Origin: Lepas anatifera
Lineage: Eukaryota > Arthropoda > Thecostraca > Lepadidae
Direction: 5' to 3'
DNA: 64,000 nucleotides
Assembly: GCA_034440635.1 (NCBI GenBank)
Contig: JAOTON010001814.1
Span: 1,612,001-1,676,000, forward strand
Part shown: positions 11,490-21,940 of the stretch, in pieces
Layout: the number at the start of each line of letters is the position of its first letter
Numbering within the stretch: the first letter of the stretch is position 1
Made by a program: the position numbers and the translations under genes
Notes under the pieces: generated by a model
What the model saw: the letters and a program-made list of their open reading frames with translations, nothing else
What the model was told of the DNA's origin: nothing
The model's database searches: none

Positions 11490-11800
11490 GCCTTGCCGTC
11501 AGCCAGCTTGGGAACCCATCTCGACAACGATACCACCAGCATCGCCGTTGCCCTGCACGTTTGCAGTGAACACCCCTGCAAGTGTGGCTCATTAGCGGAC
11601 AGCAAGGGTCATCACCACCTCACATGCTGTTTCAGTGCTGGAAGACATCCACGCTATACAACCCTGAACCATATCGTGAGGAGGGCCCTGCAGTCTGCCG
11701 GTGTTTCAGCTCTTTTAGAGCCCCAAGGTGTCGACCCGAGGCGTGGAGAAGCGGCACGTCCCTGAAGGATCTTTTGGTCAGATCTGCGCTGGAACCAGTA
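11490..11800 (+). pseudogene. CCHC knuckle and eroded endonuclease end of the LINE
   Basis: CSEHPCKCG followed by HHHLTC gives a zinc-knuckle-like arrangement. It is followed by FSAGRHPRYTTLNHIVRRAL and SAGVSALLEPQGVD, the linker that precedes the restriction-like endonuclease in this LINE group. The sequence then frameshifts near 11750 and the expected catalytic part (RPDG, then the WD region) cannot be read as one frame. It belongs with the RT at 9890-11437. Confidence 0.7.
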
Positions 11801-12408
11801 CGGTGCCCTGGGGAAGGTCGTTTCTGCCGCGCCTGTCATGCAGGTATCCATGGGAAGTGTAGTTGTCACCAAGGAGCCGGCCCGGCCGGCCGCATTCCCC
11901 GCGCGCTCCCGCCAGCAGTGCCGGCCCACGCATTTGCGTGGCGGGAAGTGATAGTGATAAGCATTTGCGAGTGCAATAATTACTCAGCACTTCGAGGGTG
12001 TGAACAGTGACGCTTGTAAGCGGGAAATGATTTTTTGGTCGTGTCTTCCGGTGGCTCGTTCGGGTAAGAGCATGTGGGCCTGAACTCTGTTCTCGCCGGC
12101 TGAGATGGGTATTTCCTCTCCTGAAACTGACTGCTAATGTGAGCAAGAGATAAAAAACATCATTTTCTTCTGATTCTGACTGTGGCAAGTGACCTTGTCC
12201 TTTACAACAAAATGCCAAACTCAGGGAAAAAGGTCGCGGACGCAGTTCCCAGCCAACGCAGCATCAGCGCGGGCCCGCGGCGCCGGCCCGTCCGCCCTCG
12301 TCGGTGTAGCGGCAGCAGCCGGGCCAAGGTCACGGGGCCGCCGGCGGTGCCAGTGGCGGCGCCAGCACCGGAGGACGGGGAGCGGGGAGGCAAACCTCCG
12401 TCAGGGAG

Positions 12409-13266
12409 ATGATAAGCCGTCTGCACAGTACTCGTCCGACAGCATCGGGCAGCCGAAGTCCCTCTAAACGGTGTCGGAGGTCAAGAGACTCTTCCGCTGC
12501 CTCCCACTCTGCCTCAGCTGCCTCATCCATGCCCCGAAACTCTTCACAGCCTCTGACAGAGGCATCACTCGAATCGGCCCTGATCAAACTCGCTGAGAGA
12601 ATGAAGCGAGACATGTCTGCCGAGTTTTCTGCACTTAGAGGCGACATCGAGCGGCTTCATGGGCGGATACAGGAGTTGGAGCAGCATGTGGCGTCACGCG
12701 ACTGCCTCATCGGAGAACTGGAGCAGCCACTGGCTGAGAGGGACGCCCGCGTCTGTGACCTAGAGATCGAGGTCGACAAACTCCATGCACAGCAACGGAA
12801 CATGGACCTCATCTTCTCCGGAACCGCCGTCCCCGCTCCACCACCGGAGCACTGGAACGAGGACGTCACGGACACGGCGGTCTCGTTACTCGGCCGCTGT
12901 TTGCCAGACGTCCCCGTGACTCGGGACGACATCACCGAGGCTTTCCGCATAGGTAAGCAGAGGCGGATCGTGTGCCGTTTTAAGTGCTCTGCGAAAAACT
13001 CGGTGCGTGACTGGCTGTATGAGAGCCGCTTCAAGTCTAAACATGTGAACGTGAATAGTGAGACTGAACCAATCACACTGTATATCAGTGAAAATCTGTC
13101 CCCATATCGCCAGACAATTTTTCAGGCTCTGCTAAAAGAGAAGCAAGCGAAGCGGCTATATACAGTGTTCAGCAAGAAGGGTGAAGTATATTGCAAGGTA
13201 CGGCAGCACGGTCGTAAAATCAGGGTCGAAAGTCTGGCCATGATATCATCTGCTCTGCGTGAGTAG
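12409..13266 (+). CDS. ORF1 protein of a Tx1/L1-like LINE
   Basis: This is an open frame of 285 residues. The first 50 are Ser/Arg-rich. About 50-130 is heptad-rich coiled coil (LAERMKRDM, IERLHGRIQELEQ), likely for trimer formation. About 133-200 resembles the RRM-like fold of LINE ORF1p, with DLIFSG and later DDITEAFRIGK and RRIVCRFKC. The last 80 residues (ITLYISENLSPYRQ, then KGEVYCKVRQHGRKIRV) match the C-terminal nucleic-acid-binding part. A possible upstream start at 12211 (MPNSGKKV) lies in another frame, so a frameshift near 12400 may have cost the N-terminus. ORF2 follows at 13613 on the same strand, the expected order. It would act as an RNA chaperone in the RNP. Confidence 0.8.
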   Translation: MISRLHSTRPTASGSRSPSKRCRRSRDSSAASHSASAASSMPRNSSQPLTEASLESALIKLAERMKRDMSAEFSALRGDIERLHGRIQELEQHVASRDCLIGELEQPLAERDARVCDLEIEVDKLHAQQRNMDLIFSGTAVPAPPPEHWNEDVTDTAVSLLGRCLPDVPVTRDDITEAFRIGKQRRIVCRFKCSAKNSVRDWLYESRFKSKHVNVNSETEPITLYISENLSPYRQTIFQALLKEKQAKRLYTVFSKKGEVYCKVRQHGRKIRVESLAMISSALRE

Positions 13267-13612
13267 CTGTGTCGTGGAAGTAATACAGCTTTGATTTGGG
13301 TTATTCAACCTCCTGTTGCTGCTTTGTACCAGCAAAGATATTTTCCTCTCTCAAGCCGGTGAGAGTTTTTCATACGTGGGTGTTTTTGTTTTTGTTTTTC
13401 GTTTATATGTATTGTTTTCATGGTTTGTTTGGTGCATTGCCCTGCAGTTGCTCCGTTGCTGAATACGAGGCTCGATTATTTGAACAACTCATTTGCTATA
13501 GCACTTACCACACTGCAGAAACGTTCACTAGCACATTATCATGGCATTAGGCTGTCCTGACCATGACCATGACATAAGCTGTTTCTTATCTCAACTTATT
13601 CCTTTGTAGAGT

Positions 13613-15847
13613 ATGACAAGTTTTAGGATAGCATCTGTTAATTGCAGAGGCCTTGGTGAATGCAAAAAGCGTAAAGACGTCTTTTTGCACTTGCAGAAAC
13701 ACAAAGCTGACCTATTTTGTCTCCAAGACGTTCATGTAGAACATGGCAAAGAGAAGCTTTTCAGAAATGCTTGCGGGTATGACGCTGTTTTTGCTCCATT
13801 TTCTAATAACCTTCGTGGGGTTGCTATTCTTGCAGGGAAAAATCAAGCACTCCAATTAGCATAAATTGAAAAAGATGTCGGTGGAAATTATACAATTTGT
13901 AAAATTGACGTCGCGCGAACAAGTTTCCTCCTCGCCTGTATTTACGGGCCAAACGATGACAGGCCAGAATTCTTCCAATCCCTAAATAGAATCCTTACAG
14001 ATAAAAATGATTGCATGATTCCAATAATCATGGTGGGAGATTTTAACTTGGTCCTAGATCAGACTTTAGATACCGAAAACTACCTAAGAGAGAACAACCC
14101 ACGGGCAAAAGGGGCACTTTGTGATTTGATGGAATGCCATGAGCTTGTGGATATTTACAGAGAGCAGAACCCCGATGCTAAAAAATTCACTTGGAGGCGT
14201 TATATGCCAACCGTCAAACAAGCCAGGCTCGACTTTTTCCTGGTATCACATAGCCTAGCCTCACGCGTAAAACACACAGATATTCTCCCTGGTTATAGAA
14301 CAGACCATTCCCTCATCACTTTAGACATCCTTATTAATGATCAGCCTAGAGGTAGGGGATGGTATAAATTCAACTCATCATTATTAAAGGACACACACTA
14401 CGTTGAAAGGATGAACCAAGTTTTTATCGACTTCGTTGACCAGTATGCAGCCTCCGTTTATACTTACAGCTTCAAACAAAATGAGCGTAACGTGGAAAGC
14501 TTACACTTCACAATTGGAGATGACCTTCTATGGGAGGCCCTCATTCTTAAACTTAGAACCGAAACAATAACGTATAGCATACGAAAAGAACGAAAATCAC
14601 GTGAGCGCGAAAATTCCCTACATGAAGAAATTCGTGTATTGGAAAATAATGATAATCTCCACCATGACCCAATTTTAACCCAACGACATGTTAATGCTAA
14701 ATTAGAATATGAAGAGCTAAGAAGCCGGAAACTTGAAGGAGCAATTATAAGGTCAAGGTGCCGATGGCAAGAAAGCGGTGAAAAACCAACATCTTATTTT
14801 TGTAACCTGGAGAAACGCCATGTTACGTCTAGAGTAATTGCTTCTTTGAAGGTTAATAACGTCAAATTAACTGAACAAGGCGAGATTATGGATGCTTTTG
14901 TGGCTCATTTCAAACACTTATTTACACAAAATGCAGAACAAGATATAACTGACATGTTACACTACTTAAATCAGGACACTTCTCAAATTGAGTGAAGGCC
15001 AAAACGAAAAATTGGCAAAGGCCGTGAGTGTGGAGGACTTAGGATCTTCCCTAAGGAAGATGACAAACATGAAAACCCCTGGCTCAGATGGTTTTCCGTC
15101 AGAATTCTATAAGTTTTCTTGGCTAAGACTAAAATATTTCCTCATTCGACTCCTTAGAAGTAGCATGTTGAGCAAAACTCTACCATTAACCTTGCGGGAA
15201 GGACTCATTTGCTTAGTGCCTTAAAAAGATAAGCCGAAAGATACTATTAAAGGGTATAGACCAATTATCCTTTTAAATGTACCGTACAAGATTTTGTCTG
15301 GTGCCCTTGCTCAACGTTTGAGGCACGTATTGGATTCACTGATTAGACCTGAGCAAACAGCATTCCTTTCTGGAAGATTTATTGGTGATAACACTAGGCT
15401 AATCTACGACTTGATACACGAGCTAAATCACAGAAGCGATATGGGACTGATACTTGCCATCGATTTCGAAAACGCTTACGATTCTATGAGTTGGAGGTTT
15501 ATTGAAGCTTGTCTTTTAGCTAGAGATTCCCCCCCCAATGTTATTCAGTGGTTTAGGGTGCTTCACAACCAACCTTTTGCACGCCTTACTTAAAATAGCC
15601 ACATATCTCAGCCTATTTACTTGCAAGGATCCTGCCGACAGGGTTGGTAAGCAGTTATTTGTTTATACTAGCGCTCGAGCATTTACTTGACAGAATAAGG
15701 AGTAATCGGGATATTCACGGCATCAAAATTGATGACAACGAATTTAAGGTTTCTGCGTTTGCAGATGACACTATCTGCTTCCTAGATGGAAATATAAATA
15801 GCGTAAGAACGCTTTTCAATGACCTGGGCACATACGCTAAGTTCATC
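13613..15847 (+). pseudogene. ORF2 (APE endonuclease + RT) of a Tx1/L1-like LINE
   Basis: The start at 13613 gives SFRIASVNCRGLGECKK, an apurinic-type endonuclease N-terminus. IIMVGDFNLVLD (14017) and GYRTDHSLITLDI carry later catalytic Asp and DH residues. The RT part has KTPGSDGFPSEFYKF, KGYRPIILLNVPYKILSGAL, AIDFENAYDSMSW, then SAFADDTICFLDG with the catalytic Asp pair near 15767. Breaks seen: in-frame TAA at 13862, frameshift near 14990, TAA at 15222, stop at 15591 and a frameshift near 15640 in the CRQG motif. The sequence leaves the LINE after GTYAKF, where a Penelope fragment begins. Together with ORF1 it is one element, starting near 12.2 kb, 3'-truncated or interrupted at 15.85 kb. 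Confidence 0.88.
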
Positions 15848-16435
15848 CATGGGAAGTGTCATGCCACAAATGTAATTTATAGGATAGTTTGTAAGCTTTG
15901 CGAACCAGGCAAGTCATTTTATATTCGTGAGAGCCAGAGGGCCGTTAGGCTCAGATTTAACGAACACTTATGTGACGCTAGAAATAAGAGGCAGGAACCA
16001 CCTTTCGGACAACACAGATTAACCACGCATCCGAATGATGAGCTGACAGCAGAAAACCTGAGCATCGAAATTCTAAAAATACGCCAGTGATGGCCCCAAA
16101 CAGAAAAATCGCAGAATCATTCCTCATTCGGCGATACAGACCCACACTCAATACCCAAATATCTTCCTGGCCACTCTTGCGGTAAACTCGACAGACGCGG
16201 GCACCCACTCAAACGCATGCTCACAGACATATAAACACACACCACACATTGTGCTCCCTTGCTCCTTCGTTAAGAGGGTGTTGGGACTGCCAGCACTTTT
16301 TGCTTTGACCAAAAGGTTACCTTAGGCCTCCAGTCTCTCGGTATTTGGAAAGTTTACCTCGGGCCTCTAGCCACCTCCACCTTGCACCCCTCGCCTCACG
16401 ACGGTTTAGGACCGAAACGTCGCATTTACCTCATC
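15848..16435 (+). pseudogene. Penelope-like element 3' fragment (GIY-YIG endonuclease)
   Basis: The frame continues NVIYRIVCKLCEPGKSFYI, then RESQRAVRLRFNEHLCDARN and PFGQH, matching the C-terminal GIY-YIG domain of Penelope-like elements. The YIG part reads Y-I-R, so the glycine is lost. A TGA at 16088 ends the frame, but KIAESFLIRRYRPTLNTQ continues in another frame (about 16100-16155), as Penelope proteins do. The downstream region to about 16435 is consistent with Penelope 3' UTR and holds a CCGAAACGTCGC motif. No Penelope RT precedes it. Confidence 0.8.
16395..16420 (+). other. Hammerhead-ribozyme-like core in Penelope 3' UTR (tentative)
   Basis: CTCACGA is followed by GGTTTAGGACC, which can pair GGT with ACC around UUAGG, and then GAAAC. 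The arrangement resembles a hammerhead core (CUGANGA, stem II, GAAA), which Penelope-like elements are known to carry. One conserved base differs (C for G in CUGA) and stems I/III are not convincing, so it is a relic at best. Confidence 0.25.
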
Positions 16436-16473
16436 CCACGCTTTTTTTCTTTATCTTTACCTTGACGTAGCCT

Positions 16474-16855
16474 CAGTGGCGGATCCAAGGGGGACAAAAA
16501 AGGCATTTGCCCCCAAACGGAAAAGCTCGGGGCAAAACTATGTTTCCCCCAAAGTGATCGACTTCCTTTTTCCCCGACTCCTTTTTAGTTTATAAGCAAG
16601 ATTTTGGTGCTCAACTCTCGACTTCAAAACAGAACCAGTTAAGTTCAGTGTAAATAATGGGCCTTCGACTGGAAGAAGTATCTCGAGCCCATATTTCTCT
16701 TCCCGTGACTTTTTTATTTTTGCCTCAAATACCCAAAATTCTACCAGCAAGGGATATTGTAGCGCAGCTTTTACGGGCGTGATTTTTTTTGTTTTGCTTT
16801 TCGACTTTTGACTTTGGTTTGCCCCTCCCAAACCCACCGGCTAGATCCGCCACTG
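16474..16855. mobile_element. hAT-type MITE (382 bp)
   Basis: It starts CAGTGGCGGATCCAAGGGGG and ends with the inverted match GATCCGCCACTG. It is flanked by 8-bp target duplications CGTAGCCT (16466-16473) and CGTAGCCG (16856-16863), one mismatch. CAGTGGCGGATCCA is a classic hAT terminus. There is no transposase inside; the minus-strand frame at 16538-16837 has no recognisable domain. Confidence 0.9.
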
Positions 16856-16863
16856 CGTAGCCG

Positions 16864-17646
16864 TTTTTGGATTTTTAGAAGGTTTAGCAGTTTTATTGGC
16901 TTTTTAGCCTGCAAGTCTTTTTGTGCTTTTACTGTCATCTGTTTTATCATCTTTTTATGGTCCTAGGTCATTCCCACAACACTATGCGGTTTATGACACC
17001 CTATATCCAGCAGGCCATCCGAGAACTTAGTAAGGATTGCCCCATCTTCTAGCAATTGTAATTTCCCGTTAGAAGTGCGCAATAAGGGCACTTTCCTCTA
17101 ATTGCATACACTCCTATATCTATGTAAATCACATGCCCTTCCCCCGGCGGGGCGCCCGTAAGCTATGCCGTGGGGCGGTTACGAGTACCTCCTGACCCAG
17201 GCTGAAAACTTATCTTCGACCGATAAAAAGAAGACAACACCTTAGCATCAAAAGGACACAAAACAATTTCCTTGCTCACAAAGTTTTGTTCATACATTAT
17301 TTCAGGGGTTAAACGACACGCCAACGGTTATGATTTTACCACGTTGCAGACTTGCGTCCTGTCATTAGGAATTGTGGGGACCAGATTATGACTTATTGAG
17401 GAAACCAAACAGGACTAGAATCTGGGAAAGTTCCTTCAGCACGCGGCCACGTGAAAGCACTCGCCAAAAGATACTACGAAGTAGATTCTTGGAGCCCCCT
17501 CGATGAGACACACACTAGGATGTTGATCTGAACTCTTTATTACCATTAGGTACAAAGTTATAGACTACAACAGCCAAATAAGCGAGAAGATTGAAGAAAA
17601 CATCGCCTTTAAACTAAACTATTACTGACGATAAATCAGTAATAGT
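16864..17646. other. No gene seen
   Basis: Mixed sequence without recognisable frames. At 17621-17661 the string ACTGACGATAAAT occurs twice with a palindromic spacer; the second copy serves as the target duplication of the SINE that follows. Confidence 0.5.
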
Positions 17647-17664
17647 TTACTGACGATAAATACC

Positions 17665-17881
17665 CATTGGCAGACGCAGGGGGGCCATTCCGGCCATGCC
17701 CCCCAAAGCGCTGGAAAGGGGGGCCACACTATCTTTTGGCCCCCAAACGCCGGAAATTTTTCGAAAATAGGTGTTTACACTAGGCCTGTAGAGCAAAAAA
17801 ATATTCGCTCCCACCCCCCCCCCAGGAAGAGAGGCAGACATGGGTTTGGCCCCCCAAAACTCGGGTCTGCGTCCGCCCTTG
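17665..17881 (-). mobile_element. hAT-type MITE (217 bp) at the SINE 5' edge
   Basis: It begins CATTGGCAGACGCAGGGGGG and ends GTCTGCGTCCGCCCTTG. A perfect 8-bp target duplication TAAATACC flanks it at 17657-17664 and 17882-17889. The 290-bp element at 51947-52236 is the same family in the opposite orientation, sharing the ends and the GGGTTTGGCCCCCCAAA block. It is non-coding. Confidence 0.93.
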
Positions 17882-17947
17882 TAAATACCACCACCGCGGC
17901 GCAGTTGGTTAAGGCGCCTCGGTCCAGTGACCTCTGGCAGCCTTTTC

Positions 17948-19705
17948 CAGAGGTCAAGAATCTCGCCAACTCGCCCACGCTCGTGGGTAGCCAAATGAGG
18001 TTCAAGGACCAGAACTTAGGTAGCCAATCACGGAGATTTGACAGAGATCAAGAACTGCACTTACCAGCACAAAACAAGTATCTCCACGATCTTACCGCCA
18101 CGTAAAAAGAACTATCCATAATATGCAATGCTACCTTGACTGATTTTAGGTAACATTATAACTTTAGTGACAGACGATGCAAATTAGTGACAAATAATTT
18201 ATCCTTACCCACTCGCGTTATTTCACAGCTGAGTTAGAGATGGGTAGGTAACCACATCGGCAACGAAATTGACCCATATAAAGCCATGAGAAAAAGGTAC
18301 TCTAAATTGCGATGACATGAAAACGGTAATATTCATTATTTTATATGAATTTGACCATTTATTTTGAATAAAAAAGAGAAAAATTTAAAATCTATATCAG
18401 GATCTATATTGAAATTATTCTGCATAGGATAGTAAATCCACTGCTTACGTTGTACTTGAGGACTCGTTTTGCGGAATTAGAGATGGTCTAGTAGCCAGGC
18501 CGCCAACGAAAATTACGATTAGGGACCACCAGGTAGCCACTTGGGTAGCCACAAAGTTTTGCGTTTCTGGCGCGGAAGTAGCGAGAAGAAAGCAGTCAGA
18601 TATACGTGTTGTTGAAGCTGCTGTTTGGGTATCTTACTATGAGGCTGTAGATTTTGACCTAAATCAAAATAGGAGGTTTTGTGCCAGTGGTAAACCCACT
18701 ACCAATTCTTATATATTATGCCGCAGCCAGAGAAACGCAGGGCAAAGTGAACTCTGCCAGATCTCAAAAGCCCAGGAGAGTAGTGTGATTTGAGGGTGTC
18801 AATAAGAGCACACATTTTAATCATGTGCATGCGATATATCAAAACTGTAGACCTGTGGAGATGAGAGTTGCAAGTTTTGGCTTTGCACCTAGAAAATTAG
18901 ATGCTGTTTGGTGCCCATGAAGTCAGGTAAACTGCAGGTAGGTTTCTTTGGTGCCTACCTGCAGTTTTGGTGTCAATTTTATCAAATCAAACTTAACAAA
19001 ATTGTAATGATTCCACAAAAGTTTCCATTGAGCAGGTGAATGTGGTGCTGCTTATTGATCTGCTTCAATATTTCTAGAATTTGCTGGATGATGGTTGTGG
19101 TATTAAGAGGTACTTGTCCTCTGGCTGAGTACCTATATTTGGTTGCATGCATTGGAGATATTTAAATTATATGTATTCTTTTAACAGAGTGTTAATTGAA
19201 TGTATCCTTCAAGTAGCTTAATTCTCAGCATGGTGACTGCTACAGTGAAATGGTGGTTGTCTGCTATCTTAGCAATGATGATCTAAGCAATGATTGATCA
19301 TAGCAAGCAGTTGCAGTAAGGGTACTAGACTCTGACGGCACATATTATTTTTTATGTATTTTTTAATTAGGTACTTGATAACATTTTTGACTGATTAATA
19401 TGCTCAGCTAATGGACGCATGCTTGTATTACAGCGCACACAACTTGTAATCACTGCACATATACTTAACCTTTTGCTGTTTGGTACTAAGAGTATGCTAT
19501 ATGTAATTCATTAGTCTCCAAAACACTGTAAATTTAATTACTTTCATAATTCCACTTTTTTGAGAATACTTTTTCACTCACTAAGACAGTTATTCTGGGA
19601 GCCATTTAAAGCCTCAGTTCATGCAAAAGTTAATTTCGCTTCAGGTAGCCATGTTGGTCGCGTCAAGGGATGTGGGTAGCCAACCTGACATGTTCTTGAC
19701 CTCTG
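17948..19705. mobile_element. Non-autonomous hAT element (1,758 bp)
   Basis: Terminal inverted repeat CAGAGGTCAAGAA at 17948-17960 is matched by TTCTTGACCTCTG at 19693-19705. A perfect 8-bp target duplication GCCTTTTC flanks it (17940-17947, 19706-19713). Subterminal regions repeat a GGTAGCCA-like motif (about 17977, 18020, 18490, 18530 left; 19647 and 19674 right), as expected for transposase binding sites. The interior is AT-rich with no frame over about 70 codons, so no transposase. It sits inside the tRNA-like part of a SINE, whose uninterrupted copy at 5438-5895 shows the empty site. Confidence 0.93.
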
Positions 19706-20574
19706 GCCTTTTCCTCGACTGCCTCCTACCCAGGAGATGGCAGTAAACTGGGTAGTGCCCGCCTTGACTAGGGACTTCTGCTGACCAACCAGCGCCCTTT
19801 TTATTGGGAGCACGGGCTTGATCTGCCTTTAAATAGATCCACCGGTCCGGTGGCACCGCCCGAGGGCACGGCCTCGCCGCGTATTACCGGAGCAATCCTC
19901 TGTTCCGCCGGGCCCGAGGAATCAGGATAGCCCCACCGCCTGGTGCGGTGGGGCGTGTGACATGGAGCGTGCGAACAAGATTGTCCCGCAAGGGTGCCGA
20001 TAGCGTAGTGTGTGTCTGCGTGTGTGTGTGGTGCAAATGCGTAAAATGTTCTCGGGTTGGGAACGAAAAATATCTTAAAAAAATTACTGATGATAAATGT
20101 TTTGTTCCTTATAATGAAGGAAAATGCATTCGCCCAATGGAGGAGAGTTCCTAAGGTACCCACCCCTACCGTTTTGCCGAGGTGGCCAGAAAGCCGTTCG
20201 CAGCCTAAAAACGTCACTTGGCATCTTTTGAGAGATAAGTGAGCATATTTGTAAAAAATAAAAGCAGTCCGTAATTTTCATTTATAGGCTTTCCAAGTAA
20301 GGCTGGGATCGCCACAGTCGCGTGATAGCACCATTTCACCTGCAGACTGAGCCATAACGTCATAACACTATGTAATCGGGATGATGTGCTAAGGTCACCT
20401 CACAAAGAGTTCATGTTCAAAGGTTGCGGGTCGGTGTCATGTCAGCGTTTTCAAGGTTACTGGCCTCAGCACTCTTGGTCACACGTCGTCACCCAGTATG
20501 ATGCAGTTGTGTTATGACAGCCTCGCTTCGACTCCTTCACATTAACCTGCCACCGCCTGGGCTCTTTCGTATAC

Positions 20575-20945
20575 ACCACCGCCTGGAGAAGGGGTCCGAT
20601 CGGACCCGCCACCGCCTGGAGAAGGGGGTCCGATCGGACCCTCCACCGCCTGGAGAAGGGGGTCCGATCGGACCCTCCACCGCCTGGAGAAGGGGTCCGA
20701 TCGGACCCGCCACCGCCTGGAGAAGGGGTCTGATTGGACCCGTCACCGCCTGGAGAAGGGGGTCCGATTGGACCCTCCACCGCCTGGAGAAGGGGTCCGA
20801 TTGGACCCGCCACCGCCTGGAGAAGGGGTCCGATTGGACCCGCCACCGCCTGGAGAAGGGGTCCGATTGGGCCCTCCACCGCCTGGAGAAGGGGTCCGAT
20901 TGGACCCGCCACCGCCTGGAGAAGGGGGTCCGATCGGACCCTCTC
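20575..20945. repeat. 33-34-bp minisatellite, 11 units
   Basis: Eleven near-identical units, each CACCGCCTGGAGAAGG(G)G followed by a GGGTCC-GATYGG-ACCC palindrome. Units differ mainly at C/T in the palindrome centre (GATCGG versus GATTGG) and in the G-run length. The unit equals the terminal part of the element that contains it. Open frames on both strands (20466-20912, 20514-21182, 20537-21076) are translations of the repeat. Confidence 0.93.
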
Positions 20946-21191
20946 GGGAGCCGGACGGATGTGGGGGAATTAAAAAACCGCGCTGAAAGCGACTTACCGT
21001 TTTCTACTTTGGAGCCGAGTTTGAACAATATCCCGGCACCACCTGAGCACACCTCTCGTATGCACTTCTCGTGCACACAACCACCTGGGGATCCAATCGG
21101 ACCCCCTGCGATCTCGGAAACCAGAAGTGATACGAAAAATATTGAAATGGTACTGAAAACGCCTTATCGTCTTCTAATCTAGAGCTGAGTT

Positions 21192-21193
<2 letters not shown>

Positions 21194-21253
<60 letters not shown>

Positions 21254-21278
21254 GTTGATCTGTATATATCTGTTGTTT

Positions 21279-21334
<56 letters not shown>
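21194..21334. repeat. Long (TA)n microsatellite
   Basis: Two long runs of TA are separated by a short spacer containing CTGTTGATCTG and CTGTTGTTTTG. The Ile/Tyr frames on both strands are artefacts. Confidence 0.95.
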
Positions 21335-21336
<2 letters not shown>

Positions 21337-21940
21337 GAATACATCTACATACCATTCAAATTCTTGGGACATGCTCATTACGATTATACCAAATCTGAGA
21401 CCGTATCTTGATTTGTTCAAAGTTTTTTTCGAAACAGAAACAATTTCGAAGATAGCGACCTTTGGTGATCTCTGGTCACACTGTTCTTGACCTGACCTTA
21501 AAATGGATGACATCATCCATATTTTTGCGTTTTAGGAGCTTTCTAATAATGTTTAGAAACTTGATCTAGTTCTTCTAGAAGCCGAGTTACACCCTGGATA
21601 TGTCAGCCTCATTTTAGAACAACCGAATTTCCTTACATGGGTTTAGAAATGACGTCATAACTGGTTGACCTGACCTTGGCTGATGCCAATTTTCGGTCAT
21701 AAGTTGTCAAATTGATCATCCTAGAGATCTGCAAAGCGTCAGGCGTCTCATTTCAATCGACTTGGAATCAAAAATAAAACCGAGGGGGTCCGATCGGACC
21801 CAGAGGCGGTGAAGGGTCAACCCTTCACGCTCAAGGTCACAAGTCATATTTCCAAGGGTAAAGTCTCATCTAAGTCACGTCAAATTATCATCTAACTATC
21901 GCTATATAGCGCCGGTTATAGTGTACATTTTCTTTTTATA

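Larger units (their letters stand above)
9030..11950 (+). mobile_element. Decayed LINE: PHD - RT - CCHC - endonuclease-end order
   Basis: The remnants lie in the order PHD finger (9117-9209), linker with KLSDGDVRGAIRLLSSADV (about 9725-9785), RT (about 9890-11437), CCHC knuckle (about 11575-11645) and a degraded C-terminal endonuclease region (to about 11950). The KLADGDVRGAVR-type linker, the RPIA(I/V)GST RT motif and the C-terminal knuckle are typical of a LINE group, common in invertebrates, that carries a restriction-enzyme-like endonuclease behind RT (R2/NeSL-like organisation). Several stops and frameshifts make it dead. The 5' and 3' ends are not defined; no poly-A tail or target duplication was found. 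Confidence 0.8.
17662..20083 (+). mobile_element. SINE family B copy, split by two hAT insertions
   Basis: The tRNA-like head CGGCGCAGTTGGTTAAGGCG is at 17895-17914; the body resumes at 19714 with CTCGACTGCCTCCTACCC and runs through CACCGGTCCGGTGGCACCGC to the A-rich tail at 20083. The target duplication is TTACTGACGATAAAT (17647-17661) and TTACTGATGATAAAT (20084-20098), one mismatch. Removing the two hAT elements (17665-17881 plus its duplicated target, and 17948-19705 plus its duplicated target) leaves about 430 bp, matching the intact 458-bp copy at 5438-5895. Confidence 0.92.
20542..21820. mobile_element. piggyBac-like non-autonomous element with amplified end
   Basis: The left end is TTAA (20542-20545), then CCTGCCACCGCCTGGG. 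The right end is CAGAGGCGGTGAAGGG followed by TCAA (21817-21820), an inverted match to ACCGCC. Just inside both ends lies the palindrome GGGTCCGATCGGACCC. The left end is expanded into the minisatellite at 20575-20945 and the middle holds a long TA repeat. TTGACCTGACCTT motifs occur at 21485-21500 and 21665-21676, as in related elements. The TTAA target and CC-starting ends suggest piggyBac; there is no transposase. Confidence 0.65.

Noticed and set aside
20466..21182. Pro/Gly-rich open frames on both strands
   Set aside because: They translate the GGGTCCGAT minisatellite; all frames on both strands are open for the same reason.
21004..21516. 170-codon minus-strand frame with poly-Ile/Tyr
   Set aside because: It runs through a (TA)n microsatellite.
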